From GWA1-39-11 sp964360265 (GTDB lineage: Bacteria > Patescibacteriota > Microgenomatia > Levybacterales > GWA1-39-11), in contig CAYHUY010000005.1 in assembly GCA_964360265.1 (NCBI GenBank), positions 1 through 39,893 of the forward strand: 39,893 bases of DNA, read 5' to 3'. Made by a program: the position numbers and the translations under genes. Positions 1 to 8,065 of this stretch are shown one piece after another. Numbering within the stretch: position 1 is the stretch's first letter; the number at the start of each line of letters is the position of its first letter. The notes beneath the pieces were generated by a model, which saw only the letters and a program-made list of their open reading frames with translations, was not told the DNA's origin and did not search any database.

Positions 1-95
1 ATTCCCGCATTTTTAAGACAAAAGAATTGACTTCTCATCATCACAACTGGTTCAGATACTAATTCACTGCTTAATGGTCCAAGTTTGCTTAAGAA

Positions 96-104
96 TGATA
101 TAAT
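96..104 (+). promoter_or_regulatory. Extended -10 promoter, leaderless type
   Basis: TG at 96-97, one base, then TATAAT at 99-104. Only 7 nt separate the hexamer from the ATG at 112, so the transcript should start at or next to the start codon. No good -35 is seen at 17 nt. The 95 bases before it show no gene. Confidence 0.6.
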
Positions 105-111
105 ATAGGAT

Positions 112-669
112 ATGGCTACCGAAAGATTATTGCAACTACCGGAAATGCGCCTGCAGCATACGGCCTATACCGAGATGGATGCAAAGCTAGTTTTTTTTAG
201 AGTGTTAAAGACAATGGGTTATCCTGTTGAAATAAATGAAGGCTATGGTGATGATTTTAGCTTAGAAGACGCCAAAGTGAGCATCGCTACAAATTCAATA
301 GAAGAGGTGAATAATCTTATTGATGGAGTAAGTAAAACCCGAGCGGGCGATATTATGTTTTCGGCAGGATTTGGTGCACCTCATTTCATCAGAACCCTAA
401 TCGAGCAGAATCAGAATTATGGTTGGGAAGTCTTCGAACATATGAATTTAACCCCAAGAGTAGCAAGTAGAACTCTTTATGAGGCTTTTGTGACCGCCTA
501 TGAGCATGTTGATGGTTATAGACCTACAGGAAATGATTCTCCCGAATTAGACGCATTCTACAATGAGCTTATATCCAAAGGCGTAAAGCCTTTGACGCCG
601 GAAGCAATGGGATATGTTTTTGCTAAGACCATTAAATATGTAAAGCGTCAAAAAAGAACTCAGCCTTAA
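112..669 (+). CDS. Hypothetical protein, 185 aa
   Basis: I do not recognise a family. The protein is soluble, with no signal peptide or membrane segment. The N-terminal half is acidic and the last 20 or so residues are basic (ending KRQKRTQP). A glycine-rich stretch near residue 86 (SAGFGAP) and regular spacing of charged and hydrophobic residues suggest a mixed alpha/beta or helical fold. The start is supported by an extended TATAAT box 7 nt upstream. There is no Shine-Dalgarno sequence. The next gene is on the same strand 105 nt downstream and has its own promoter, so this is probably a single-gene unit. Confidence 0.7.
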   Translation: MATERLLQLPEMRLQHTAYTEMDAKLVFFRVLKTMGYPVEINEGYGDDFSLEDAKVSIATNSIEEVNNLIDGVSKTRAGDIMFSAGFGAPHFIRTLIEQNQNYGWEVFEHMNLTPRVASRTLYEAFVTAYEHVDGYRPTGNDSPELDAFYNELISKGVKPLTPEAMGYVFAKTIKYVKRQKRTQP

Positions 670-755
670 CCTCTCTGGCATTCTTGAGGAAGAAGAATTA
701 ATCTTGTTGAAAGAGAGCGAATTGGCTTGTATCAAAAGATAGTTTTTAGTAATTA

Positions 756-764
756 TGGTAAAAT
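756..764 (+). promoter_or_regulatory. Extended -10 promoter, leaderless type
   Basis: TGG followed by TAAAAT at 759-764. The box overlaps the in-frame ATG at 763, which makes that ATG an unlikely start. The next in-frame ATG at 775 lies 10 nt after the box. Confidence 0.5.
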
Positions 765-774
765 GTCAACTTAT

Positions 775-1044
775 ATGCCAAGAGGGCCAGAGAGACTTAT
801 AGGTTTTATCCCTACAATTAAAAAACCCAATGGCGGTGAAGCTTTCAGGATCATTATCGCGCAGGCAAAAAATCCAAACAGGCAAATCATCTCCACGTTT
901 GATGCGGGACTAGAAACAGAAAGAACATCAACAAGGATACCCTATAGAGACATGCGGCATGGTTTGAGAAGCGGACTGGTTTCTTTGTATAAGGAAATGC
1001 AAGCTGCCGATTTCGTCCAAATAATAGATTCATCTGAGCGTTAA
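775..1044 (+). CDS. Hypothetical protein, about 89 aa
   Basis: A small soluble protein of no recognised family, rich in Arg and Pro at the start (MPRGPERLIGF) and Gly/Arg elsewhere. The open frame runs back to a TTG at 727 and an ATG at 763. The promoter-like TGGTAAAAT at 756-764 lies inside that extension, so I place the start at ATG 775. The 763 start remains possible. The gene ends 11 nt before the convergent DUF4258-type gene. No visible feature suggests a function. Confidence 0.55.
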   Translation: MPRGPERLIGFIPTIKKPNGGEAFRIIIAQAKNPNRQIISTFDAGLETERTSTRIPYRDMRHGLRSGLVSLYKEMQAADFVQIIDSSER

Positions 1045-1055
1045 AACTAATAAAC

Positions 1056-1358
1056 CTATTCGACACCTAGCTGTTGCTTGGCTATTATCCAGATTTTGCC
1101 CCAGAAGTTAGATTTTGTTCCCGGCAGTGGTGGATTGCGGAAAAAAGAAATCACAACCCACTCATTCTTGTCATTTTGTTTTGCTATCAACCCCGTTTTA
1201 AATCCATCAAAATGCTTTATGAATTGTGTTGCCCCATTTTTTGTTTTTTTAGACTCATCCGGATGGTTAAATGTTTCCCAAGCAAGAGCTTTTGTTAAGC
1301 CGCGTTCTCCAATTCTTTGTAATGCATGGTTTGTAAAAATTAAATTAAAATATTTCAT
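1056..1358 (-). CDS. DUF4258-like small protein, 100 aa
   Basis: The N-terminal pattern FTNHALQRIGERGLT resembles the start of DUF4258-type proteins, small folds related to RelE-like RNases, where H-x2-R-x2-ER is typical. The middle and C-terminus (FKTGLIAKQND, WVVISFF) fit the beta strands of that fold. It overlaps the end of the upstream RnfD-like gene by 4 nt (ATGA) and has AGGAG just before the ATG, so translation is coupled to that gene. A toxin role is possible by family, but no antitoxin partner is visible next to it. Function is not established. Confidence 0.6.
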   Translation of the reverse strand: MKYFNLIFTNHALQRIGERGLTKALAWETFNHPDESKKTKNGATQFIKHFDGFKTGLIAKQNDKNEWVVISFFRNPPLPGTKSNFWGKIWIIAKQQLGVE

Positions 1359-2152
1359 CTCCTAAAGAAGATTAAATTCGCAATTAGAAGTGAAGCTAGA
1401 GGAGGGTCGGGGATAAAAATATTTTCGGCGATAAAATTCGAAGCAAAAATAAAGTTAAGGAAAGCAACACTAGTACCGAATAAAAGCTGTTTATTTCTAC
1501 TGAACGGTGAAGTTATTGGCTCAGGAAGCATAACTATTGAAAAAAAGATAATCGTAGGGTTAAGTAGGGTGGTAAGAAACACATTAGGAGAAAAACTTCC
1601 GGAAGTTGCAAGAGTTAAGAGGATATAGGTAATAAAGAACGCTACAATCGTAAAGTGTCTCCTCATTCGATATACGGATATGTATAGAGGGGAAAGTAAA
1701 ATAATGTATAGAATTAGAGTTTGGATATTCAAGTTGCCTGAATATTGAAAAGAGGTTCCCCACCAGGCTACGGGCGCACCAAAAATATACCCTCCGAGTA
1801 ATAGTCCGATTACTGCGGGATTAAATATGTGCTTGTTATTGATTCGGATAAAATTTTTTATAGCTATGGAAATAAATGCAATTGAGGAAATTTTGTACCA
1901 GGCAAGCGTTGGATCAACAAGGATAGCTATTATCATTCCTGTTGCCATTGTCGCATGAGGGATGAAAAGTTTTCTTATCCTAACGTAGGAGATTAGAAGA
2001 TCAAACAGAATCGTTGAAACGCAAGATACAATTAGAACACGGATATATTGTTCAAAAGGCAACTGCCCAAAAGCAGAAAGATATATGGCAATAAGAGCAA
2101 AAGACAATTGGACTTTTGGCAATTTTAGTTTCTGTAATAATAATTTTCGCAT
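1355..2152 (-). CDS. RnfD/NqrB-like integral membrane protein, 265 aa
   Basis: The protein is almost entirely hydrophobic, with about 8-9 predicted membrane segments. HIFNPAVIGLLLGG (around residues 107-120) matches the conserved NPA region of NqrB/RnfD/RnfE-family subunits, and MLPEPITSPFSRNKQ matches their conserved D/EP-x-TSP-x-R loop. In ion-pumping Rnf and Nqr complexes this subunit carries a flavin, but the usual SGAT-type covalent FMN site is not seen here. No other Rnf/Nqr subunit genes are in the window, so an electron-transport role is uncertain. It could be an orphan transporter-like relative. The ATG lies 6 nt after a TATAAT box. Confidence 0.7.
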   Translation of the reverse strand: MRKLLLQKLKLPKVQLSFALIAIYLSAFGQLPFEQYIRVLIVSCVSTILFDLLISYVRIRKLFIPHATMATGMIIAILVDPTLAWYKISSIAFISIAIKNFIRINNKHIFNPAVIGLLLGGYIFGAPVAWWGTSFQYSGNLNIQTLILYIILLSPLYISVYRMRRHFTIVAFFITYILLTLATSGSFSPNVFLTTLLNPTIIFFSIVMLPEPITSPFSRNKQLLFGTSVAFLNFIFASNFIAENIFIPDPPLASLLIANLIFFRR

Positions 2153-2158
2153 GATTCA

Positions 2159-2186
2159 ATTATAGAATTTTTTGACTATTTATCAA
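2159..2186 (-). promoter_or_regulatory. Leaderless promoter of the RnfD-like gene
   Basis: Read on the minus strand: TTGATA (2186-2181), a 16-nt spacer, TATAAT (2164-2159), 6 nt, then ATG at 2152. It overlaps the divergent promoter at 2172-2200. Confidence 0.65.
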
Positions 2187-2200
2187 TCGTTTGGTAGAAT
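2172..2200 (+). promoter_or_regulatory. Leaderless promoter of the 2207 gene
   Basis: TTGACT (2172-2177), 17-nt spacer, TGg plus TAGAAT (2195-2200), 6 nt, then ATG at 2207. The predicted +1 is the A of the start codon. It is interleaved with the divergent RnfD-like promoter. Confidence 0.75.
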
Positions 2201-2206
2201 CCTGAT

Positions 2207-2548
2207 ATGTCAACGCAAGAAAATTTAAGCCGATTGGGAGAGGTATATCATAGAGCTGCAGCCCATGGGATAGACGGGGCGGAGCATATCCGAAGAATCA
2301 TTCAGGGAGCAGTACGGGTTGGAAACCCCTTTGTACATCCAGATGATCACTTTATTGTTTTAGGCGTTGATGGCTTTGACGGAAGTATATTTCCTTGCGG
2401 CTCGTTTAATACTCCCGAAGAAGCTGAGACAGCTGCAAGAAAAAAAATAGAAGAGGAGCCTCTTTTTTCGGACAGCGAAGAAATCTCTACGTCATTTCAT
2501 GTTTTTAGCAAAGATGGATGTCATATACCATTAGAAGATCCTTCATAA
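2207..2548 (+). CDS. Hypothetical protein, 113 aa
   Basis: An acidic soluble protein of no family I can name. It has a helical N-terminus (LSRLGEVYHRAAAHG), a central beta-type segment (DDHFIVLGVDGFDGSIF), an acidic helix with many Glu (EEAETAARKKIEEE) and a short C-terminal strand (STSFHVF). The layout could fit a small alpha/beta domain. It is transcribed from its own very clear promoter with the start codon at the predicted +1, and it ends 68 nt before ileS, which has a separate promoter. Confidence 0.65.
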   Translation: MSTQENLSRLGEVYHRAAAHGIDGAEHIRRIIQGAVRVGNPFVHPDDHFIVLGVDGFDGSIFPCGSFNTPEEAETAARKKIEEEPLFSDSEEISTSFHVFSKDGCHIPLEDPS

Positions 2549-2579
2549 TTGGTTACAATAATCAGGTAGGCTTCTTTTC

Positions 2580-2608
2580 TTGAAGAGCGAAGCTATTTAA
2601 ACTATAAT
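2580..2608 (+). promoter_or_regulatory. Promoter of ileS
   Basis: TTGAAG (2580-2585), 17-nt spacer, TATAAT (2603-2608), then 8 nt to the ATG at 2617. The predicted leader is 0-2 nt. No Shine-Dalgarno sequence is present. Confidence 0.7.
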
Positions 2609-2616
2609 ATTTAGAT

Positions 2617-5448
2617 ATGTTTAGGCCCGTTACCCCAAAGGTTAATTTCCCAAAACTTGAGCAAGAAATCCTAGAATACTGGAAGAAAAATAAGATTTTT
2701 GAGAAGTCTATCGAATCTCGTCCAAAAGACAAAATATGGACACTCCTTGACGGCCCACCATTTGTAACAGGCATGCCGCATTATGGATCTCTTCTTTCAA
2801 GTATTCCAAAAGATTTGTTCGGCAGATATTGGACAATGAAAGGTTATCGAGTCCGCCGCGTCTGGGGTTGGGATGGACATGGTCTTCCAATAGAGAATAA
2901 GGTAGAAAATGCACTCGGCATAAAGTCTAAAAAAGAAATAGAAGAGAAAGTCGGGGTTAAAAAGTTTATTGACGAATGCAAAAAATACGTCAATCAAGTT
3001 TCGGCAGAATGGGAATGGTACGTAGATCACATTGGGCGTTGGGTTGATTTTGAAAATGCTTATAAAACATGGGATAAACCCTACATGGAGTCTGTCATGT
3101 GGGTTTTTAAACAAATGTATACACGCGGATATATCTATAAAGGGTTACGCGTTGGACTATACTGTCCTCATTGTGCCACTCCTATCTCGAATTTTGAAGT
3201 TGCGCTTGACAATAGCTATAAAGAGGTTCTTGATCCTTCGACTATATATAAATATCAATTAGAAGATGAAAAAGGCACATACATTCTTGCTTGGTCTACG
3301 ACTCCGTGGAATAAAATCGTAACACTGGCTTTGGCTGTGAATCCCAAACTTGACTACGTAAGGGTTCAGAAAGATAGCCAAAACTACATTCTTGCAAAGG
3401 CTGCTCTTGGGCGTACGATGGATATGCCGCTGGAAATAATAGAGGAGTTTAAGGGGGCAAAGTTAGTTGGGAGAAAGTTTGAACCTCATTACAACTATTA
3501 CAAGATTGATCCCGATAAAAAAGCTTTTGAAATAATCGGCGGGGAATTTGTTACGGCCGATGAAGGAACGGGTGTCGTCACGATTGCAGCCTACGGAGAA
3601 GAGGACTTAGCGGTAATGGAAAAGGAGAATATTCATATTGAAATACATTTAGATGAGGAAGGTATAATCAAAGATAACATCCCAAAATTTGGGGGGATGC
3701 ATTATCTTAAAGCAAACAAAGCTGTTAACGAGGATCTTTTATCAAGGGGATTAGTTTACAGTGACGAGAAATTAATCCACAATGTTCCGCTTTGCTGGCG
3801 GTGTGCAACTCGCCTTTATTATGCTCCAATTGATGCATGGTACGTAAATATTCAAAAGCTTAAGCCGGAAATGAAAGAGACCAACGATAAAATAAACTGG
3901 TTTCCAAAACACTTTAAGTACGGCAGATTTTTAAAAAGCCTTGAGTCAGCACCGGATTGGAACATTTCACGGAATCGTTATTGGGGGTCGCCTGTTCCTG
4001 TTTGGGAATGCGAGAATTGCGATAATCGATTTGTTCCAGGTTCAATTGATGAACTTGAAAAAGCAAGCGGTTCTAAAATTGCAGATTTGCATAAACCTGA
4101 GATTGACGAAATTAAAGTAAAATGTGAGAAATGTGGTGGAGATTCCATTAGAACACCTGAAGTTCTGGACTCATGGATAGAGGCAGGATCTGCATCTTTT
4201 GCGGAAAGACATTTTCCCTTCGACTCCAAAGAAAAACTTGGAGATTTTTTTCCTCCCGATTTTATCGCTGAATACACGGGTCAAATAAGAGCTTGGTTTT
4301 ACGTTCTGCATGTCATAGGCGCTGCCCTATATAAGTCTAGCGCTTTTAAAAACGTTGTTGTTGAGGGTGTAATTTTGGGTAATGACGGCAGAAAGATGAG
4401 TAAAAATTACGGAAATTATCCAGATCCCAGGATGATGCTTGGGACTTACGGAGGAGATGCTTTAAGATTGTATCTCTTAAGGTCTCCGGTTATGAAAGGC
4501 GAAGATATTTTAATTTCTGAGGAACAATACAAAATGTCTGTTCGCGGGACGCTTTTAATTTTGTGGAATGTTTATAACTTCTTTGTAACATATGCTAATG
4601 CCGATAAATTCGAAACCCTAAATCTTAAATCCAAAACTAGCCCCAAAAACGTTTTAGACAGATGGATTTTATCATTGACTAATCGGTTAATTAAGGATAT
4701 AACTAGAGCGCTTGATAGCTACGATACAGTTTCTGCAATAACAAAGATTCAAGAGTTTGTTAGTGATTTTTCAACGTGGTACATTCGTAGATCTCGGGAT
4801 AGAGTTGGACCCTCAGCGGAAAATGAAAAAGATAAGGCTGCCTTCTATACTACTTGTTATAAGGTACTAATAACCGTATCGAAACTCCTTGCTCCTATTA
4901 CCCCATTCGTCTCTGAGGAAGTATATAGAAATTTAACAGGTGAGGAGTCAGTGCATTTGGCTGATTGGCCCCAGTCTAAGGACGAGTTAATTGACGAAGA
5001 TCTCGAAAAACAAATGCATGATGGACGACTCTTGGCATCGGGATTTCATGAATTAAGAAAAGAGAATAACATAAGACTTAAAATTCCACTTTTAAAATTG
5101 AGTTATATTGGTCCACGAGAGTTAAGCTCCGAAGTTTTAAAAATAGTATCTGCTGAAACTAACGTTAAGAATATTGATTTCTGGGGAATTCAAGATAGTT
5201 TCGGATTTGGTGGTGAGATTGGAGATGCGATTGCCAGTTCGAATCAAGACGCCACAGGGGGAGAGGCGCGTGAAATAATAAGAAAAATTCAGGCGGAGAG
5301 GAAAAACTTGGGGACTAGGCTTGATGAAATGATAGATGTTGAACTTTCTGATTGGCCAAAAGACCTAGAAAACGAAATTAAGAAAAAGGCTCTTGTCGAT
5401 AAGCTATCAAAATCAGATGGGTTTCGTGTAATAAGAAAAAATGCATAG
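2617..5448 (+). CDS. ileS: Isoleucyl-tRNA synthetase
   Basis: Charges tRNA-Ile with isoleucine. The 943-aa length and layout fit a class I, long (type 2 / archaeal-eukaryotic style) IleRS. In order: the HIGH-type motif as PHYGS (54-58), the WGWDGHGLP segment (83-91), the CP1 editing insertion (about 190-400) with WSTTPWN (226-232), Cys pairs CPHC (183-186), CWRC (393-396), CENC (465-468) and CEKC (503-506), KMSKN (593-597), and a C-terminal anticodon-binding domain. Oddities: the last His of HIGH is Ser. In the editing domain the usual HxAP...GEDD motif reads TIAAYGEED (322-330), which lacks the His and is one residue shorter. The 3' end overlaps the SEDS gene by 8 nt. Confidence 0.96.
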   Translation: MFRPVTPKVNFPKLEQEILEYWKKNKIFEKSIESRPKDKIWTLLDGPPFVTGMPHYGSLLSSIPKDLFGRYWTMKGYRVRRVWGWDGHGLPIENKVENALGIKSKKEIEEKVGVKKFIDECKKYVNQVSAEWEWYVDHIGRWVDFENAYKTWDKPYMESVMWVFKQMYTRGYIYKGLRVGLYCPHCATPISNFEVALDNSYKEVLDPSTIYKYQLEDEKGTYILAWSTTPWNKIVTLALAVNPKLDYVRVQKDSQNYILAKAALGRTMDMPLEIIEEFKGAKLVGRKFEPHYNYYKIDPDKKAFEIIGGEFVTADEGTGVVTIAAYGEEDLAVMEKENIHIEIHLDEEGIIKDNIPKFGGMHYLKANKAVNEDLLSRGLVYSDEKLIHNVPLCWRCATRLYYAPIDAWYVNIQKLKPEMKETNDKINWFPKHFKYGRFLKSLESAPDWNISRNRYWGSPVPVWECENCDNRFVPGSIDELEKASGSKIADLHKPEIDEIKVKCEKCGGDSIRTPEVLDSWIEAGSASFAERHFPFDSKEKLGDFFPPDFIAEYTGQIRAWFYVLHVIGAALYKSSAFKNVVVEGVILGNDGRKMSKNYGNYPDPRMMLGTYGGDALRLYLLRSPVMKGEDILISEEQYKMSVRGTLLILWNVYNFFVTYANADKFETLNLKSKTSPKNVLDRWILSLTNRLIKDITRALDSYDTVSAITKIQEFVSDFSTWYIRRSRDRVGPSAENEKDKAAFYTTCYKVLITVSKLLAPITPFVSEEVYRNLTGEESVHLADWPQSKDELIDEDLEKQMHDGRLLASGFHELRKENNIRLKIPLLKLSYIGPRELSSEVLKIVSAETNVKNIDFWGIQDSFGFGGEIGDAIASSNQDATGGEAREIIRKIQAERKNLGTRLDEMIDVELSDWPKDLENEIKKKALVDKLSKSDGFRVIRKNA

Positions 5449-6523
5449 ATTTTCGATTAACCGTTTGGATCTTCCGATTATAGTCCCAGCAATCCTAATT
5501 GTTCTTTTGTCGCTTTCAGCATTTTATTCTATTGATTTTGGAATTTTTAGACAACAATTAATTTTTCTTTTTATATCCTTAATCGCATATGTAATTTTTT
5601 TAAATGTGGACTATAGAGTCTTTGGCGTATATGCAAGATATTTATATTATATTATGATTGCCTTGCTTCTGTTGCTTTTTGTGATTGGAATTGAGGCAAG
5701 AGGAGCAGTGAGGTGGGTAGACGTTTTTGGTATAAGAATTCAATTCTCTGAGATAATTAAGCCTTTTTTTATAATAGTCATGGCCTCTTATTTGACATCA
5801 AATAAAGATAGATCATTTGCTAAATTCTTAAAATCTCTTTTAATTTTATTGCCCATATTCATATTGACCCTTAGACAGCCAGATCTTGGAAATGCAGTAA
5901 TATATTTCTTGCTTGTTGTATTCATGCTTTTTATGTATGGTTTTCCACTAAGGTATTTTTTTCTTATGGGGATATCAATTTTAGTACCATTGCCTACCTT
6001 CTATAATCTATTACTGGATTATCAAAAACAAAGAATATTAAGTTTTATTAATCCCACTGTTGATCCTGTAGGTTCTTCATACAATACCATACAGTCTTTA
6101 ATTTCTATTGGAAGTGGTGGCTTTTTGGGAAAAGGATTTGGAGATGCAACGCAGTCAATATTAAAATTTCTGCCCGAGAGACATACGGATTTTATTTTTG
6201 CTACTATTTCTGAGAACCTTGGATTTTTGGGCGCAGTATTCCTGCTTTGCTTATATGGATATTTATTATACAGAATTTATAAAATACGAGAGGTGGTAAG
6301 GGACAGATTCTCCGAGATGCTTCTCGTAGGGTTTTATTTTATTTTTTTAATTCATATTTTTTTAAATATCGGAATGAATATAGGAATTGTCCCAGTTGTA
6401 GGTATTACGTTGCCGTTTGCTTCCTACGGAGGAAGTTCTCTTCTCACGTCGTTTATAATATTAGGAATTATTTCATCCATCAAGTATGACTTTAATAAAC
6501 GTACGGCTCTGGAAATAACATAG
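5441..6523 (+). CDS. rodA: RodA/FtsW-family SEDS peptidoglycan glycosyltransferase
   Basis: Polymerises glycan strands from lipid II in the cytoplasmic membrane, together with a class B PBP that is not in this window. The 360 aa carry about 10 membrane segments. Diagnostic motifs are RQPDLGNAV (145-153), the long loop with YNTIQSLISIGSGG (214-227), FLPERHTDF, which contains the catalytic Asp at 250, and the PFASYGGSS signature near the C-terminus. The sequence looks closer to RodA (elongation) than FtsW, but the two cannot be separated firmly by eye. The start overlaps the ileS end by 8 nt, so it is probably co-transcribed and coupled. Confidence 0.9.
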   Translation: MHRFSINRLDLPIIVPAILIVLLSLSAFYSIDFGIFRQQLIFLFISLIAYVIFLNVDYRVFGVYARYLYYIMIALLLLLFVIGIEARGAVRWVDVFGIRIQFSEIIKPFFIIVMASYLTSNKDRSFAKFLKSLLILLPIFILTLRQPDLGNAVIYFLLVVFMLFMYGFPLRYFFLMGISILVPLPTFYNLLLDYQKQRILSFINPTVDPVGSSYNTIQSLISIGSGGFLGKGFGDATQSILKFLPERHTDFIFATISENLGFLGAVFLLCLYGYLLYRIYKIREVVRDRFSEMLLVGFYFIFLIHIFLNIGMNIGIVPVVGITLPFASYGGSSLLTSFIILGIISSIKYDFNKRTALEIT

Positions 6524-6538
6524 CATATCTGGTAAAAT
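6510..6538 (+). promoter_or_regulatory. Promoter of rplU
   Basis: TGGAAA as a weak -35 at 6510-6515, 17-nt spacer, extended TGg plus TAAAAT (6533-6538), then 8 nt to the ATG at 6547. It lies over the end of the SEDS gene. Confidence 0.6.
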
Positions 6539-6546
6539 AGCTAATT

Positions 6547-6870
6547 ATGGAATATGCGGTAATAGAAACAGGCGGAAAACAATATAAAGTTAAAAAAGGC
6601 GATATTCTTGATATTGACAACCTTCCTGAATCCAAAAACGGCACAGTTGCCTTTGACAAGGCACTTCTTTATGTAAATGATTCAGATGTAAAGATAGGCA
6701 AACCTTACCTTGCAAACTTTAAAGTCTATGCCAAAATTCTTGAAAATTTAAAGGGAGAAAAAATTCGAGTATCAAGATTTAAGGCAAAATCAAAGTATAG
6801 AAAGGTAACGGGATTCAGGGCATTTTTAACTAGAATTCAAATTGATAGAATTGAGAATAAGTCTTCTTAG
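6547..6870 (+). CDS. rplU: Large ribosomal subunit protein bL21
   Basis: A 50S subunit protein that binds 23S rRNA. At 107 aa it is of normal family length. It begins MEYAVIETGGKQYKVKKGD, the classic L21 start, has the KIRVSRFKAKSKYRK rRNA-binding segment (about 79-92) and ends in GFRAFLTRIQIDRI. It is transcribed from its own extended -10 promoter. As in most bacteria it is followed by rpmA, here with a 115-nt gap holding a separate promoter and without the ysxB gene that often sits between them. Confidence 0.97.
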   Translation: MEYAVIETGGKQYKVKKGDILDIDNLPESKNGTVAFDKALLYVNDSDVKIGKPYLANFKVYAKILENLKGEKIRVSRFKAKSKYRKVTGFRAFLTRIQIDRIENKSS

Positions 6871-6928
6871 TAATCCATTTTTATACTATCAACCAGGAAT
6901 AAGGCTTTGGTGATATGGTTTGCATCTC

Positions 6929-6957
6929 TTGATTAGTGTGAAAAACATTGTTATAAT
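6929..6957 (+). promoter_or_regulatory. Promoter of rpmA-parB
   Basis: TTGATT (6929-6934), 17-nt spacer, TATAAT (6952-6957). The predicted start at about 6964 gives a leader of roughly 22 nt before the rpmA ATG, longer than most in this window. A weak AGGA lies in that leader. Confidence 0.7.
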
Positions 6958-6985
6958 AGTATCGTTTTCACAGGACAATTAGAAT

Positions 6986-7243
6986 ATGGCACATACAAAA
7001 TCACAAGGAGCGGTAAGAGGAAATCGCGATTCAATTTCTAAAAGACTTGGTGTTAAGATTTACGGTGGAGAAAAAGTTATTTCCGGAAACATTATTGTAA
7101 GGCAACGAGGATCTAAACTCATGTCCGGTAAGGGAACAGCGATGGGCCGAGACTTTACAATTTTTGCCATGTCAGAAGGAGTTGTAAACTACAAATTACG
7201 TAGGGGCAAAAAGTATGTTGAAGTAAGCAGCCCAACAATGTAA
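6986..7243 (+). CDS. rpmA: Large ribosomal subunit protein bL27
   Basis: A 50S protein near the peptidyl transferase centre. At 85 aa it is of family length. It starts MAHTKSQGAVRGNRDS directly with the mature-type N-terminus. The usual AHKKG-x2-S-x2-NGRDS pattern is changed to AHTKSQGAVRGNRDSIS, and there is no N-terminal cleavable extension of the Firmicutes type. Further family signatures are RLGVKIYGGEKV, IIVRQRGSK and GKGTAMGRDFTIFA. The stop codon TAA is followed immediately by the parB ATG. Confidence 0.95.
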   Translation: MAHTKSQGAVRGNRDSISKRLGVKIYGGEKVISGNIIVRQRGSKLMSGKGTAMGRDFTIFAMSEGVVNYKLRRGKKYVEVSSPTM

Positions 7244-8065
7244 ATGGATAACGATACAATAGGCAGACTGATAGAAATTGAAACAGCTGTTCTTCAATCA
7301 AATCCTCTTCAGCCTCGTGGTTTAATAAGTCCTGAGTCGCTTACCGATCTTGTAAATTCAATTCGCGAGCAGGGGATTCTTGAGCCAATTATTGTTGCTA
7401 AAACTCCGGCAGGATATCAAATAATTGCAGGCGAAAGGCGTTGGAGAGCCGCTCGGATTTTGGGTCTTGGAAAAGTACCCGTGGTGATGCGCGAAACAAC
7501 TCCACAAGGTATGCTTGAAATGTCGATTGTTGAAAATGTTCAGAGGGAAGACCTCAATCCTTTAGAGCGGGCACTAGCCTATAAAAGACTGATTGATGAA
7601 TTTGGAATTTCCGTAACCGAGGTAGCAAAAAGAGTAGGGAAAAGTTTGCCCTATATTTCGAACTCAATTCGTTTATTGACCCTACCTGACGCTATTAAGG
7701 ATGCTCTCGCTGCAGGCGTTATAACAGAGGGTCATGTTCGTCCACTCATATCAATTGGAGATCAAAAACTTATGCTCCAGGCATTTAAAAAGATTTTAGT
7801 TGAGGGAATTTCGGTTCGAGGAGCTGAAGAGGTTGCAAGACAGCTAAAGGTTGAAGTACAAAAGAAAGATCCTCATAAAAAGATGGATAAACTTTACATA
7901 CCCGAACTTAATGAGAAGGCAAAAAATCTCATGGAAAAGAAAGGTTATTCAAAGGTTCAATTTGACCAGACACAGAAAAAGGGAAGAGTACTGATTGAGA
8001 TAAATGGGGATCCCAGTGAAACAACTTCCGTACTTGAGGAAATACACAATAAGCTCTTATCATAG
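7244..8065 (+). CDS. parB: ParB-family chromosome partitioning protein
   Basis: A centromere-binding CTPase clamp for chromosome segregation. The 273 aa contain the N-terminal ParB/Srx domain with the CTP-binding GERRWRA motif (63-69) and ENVQRED (97-103), a helix-turn-helix around 122-146 (ITVTEVAKRVGKS-like, here ISVTEVAKRVGKS) and a C-terminal dimerisation part. The ATG directly abuts the rpmA stop, so translation is coupled, which is an unusual partner. No parA gene and no recognisable parS palindrome are in the window. The stop abuts the convergent lepB stop with no spacer. Confidence 0.93.
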   Translation: MDNDTIGRLIEIETAVLQSNPLQPRGLISPESLTDLVNSIREQGILEPIIVAKTPAGYQIIAGERRWRAARILGLGKVPVVMRETTPQGMLEMSIVENVQREDLNPLERALAYKRLIDEFGISVTEVAKRVGKSLPYISNSIRLLTLPDAIKDALAAGVITEGHVRPLISIGDQKLMLQAFKKILVEGISVRGAEEVARQLKVEVQKKDPHKKMDKLYIPELNEKAKNLMEKKGYSKVQFDQTQKKGRVLIEINGDPSETTSVLEEIHNKLLS

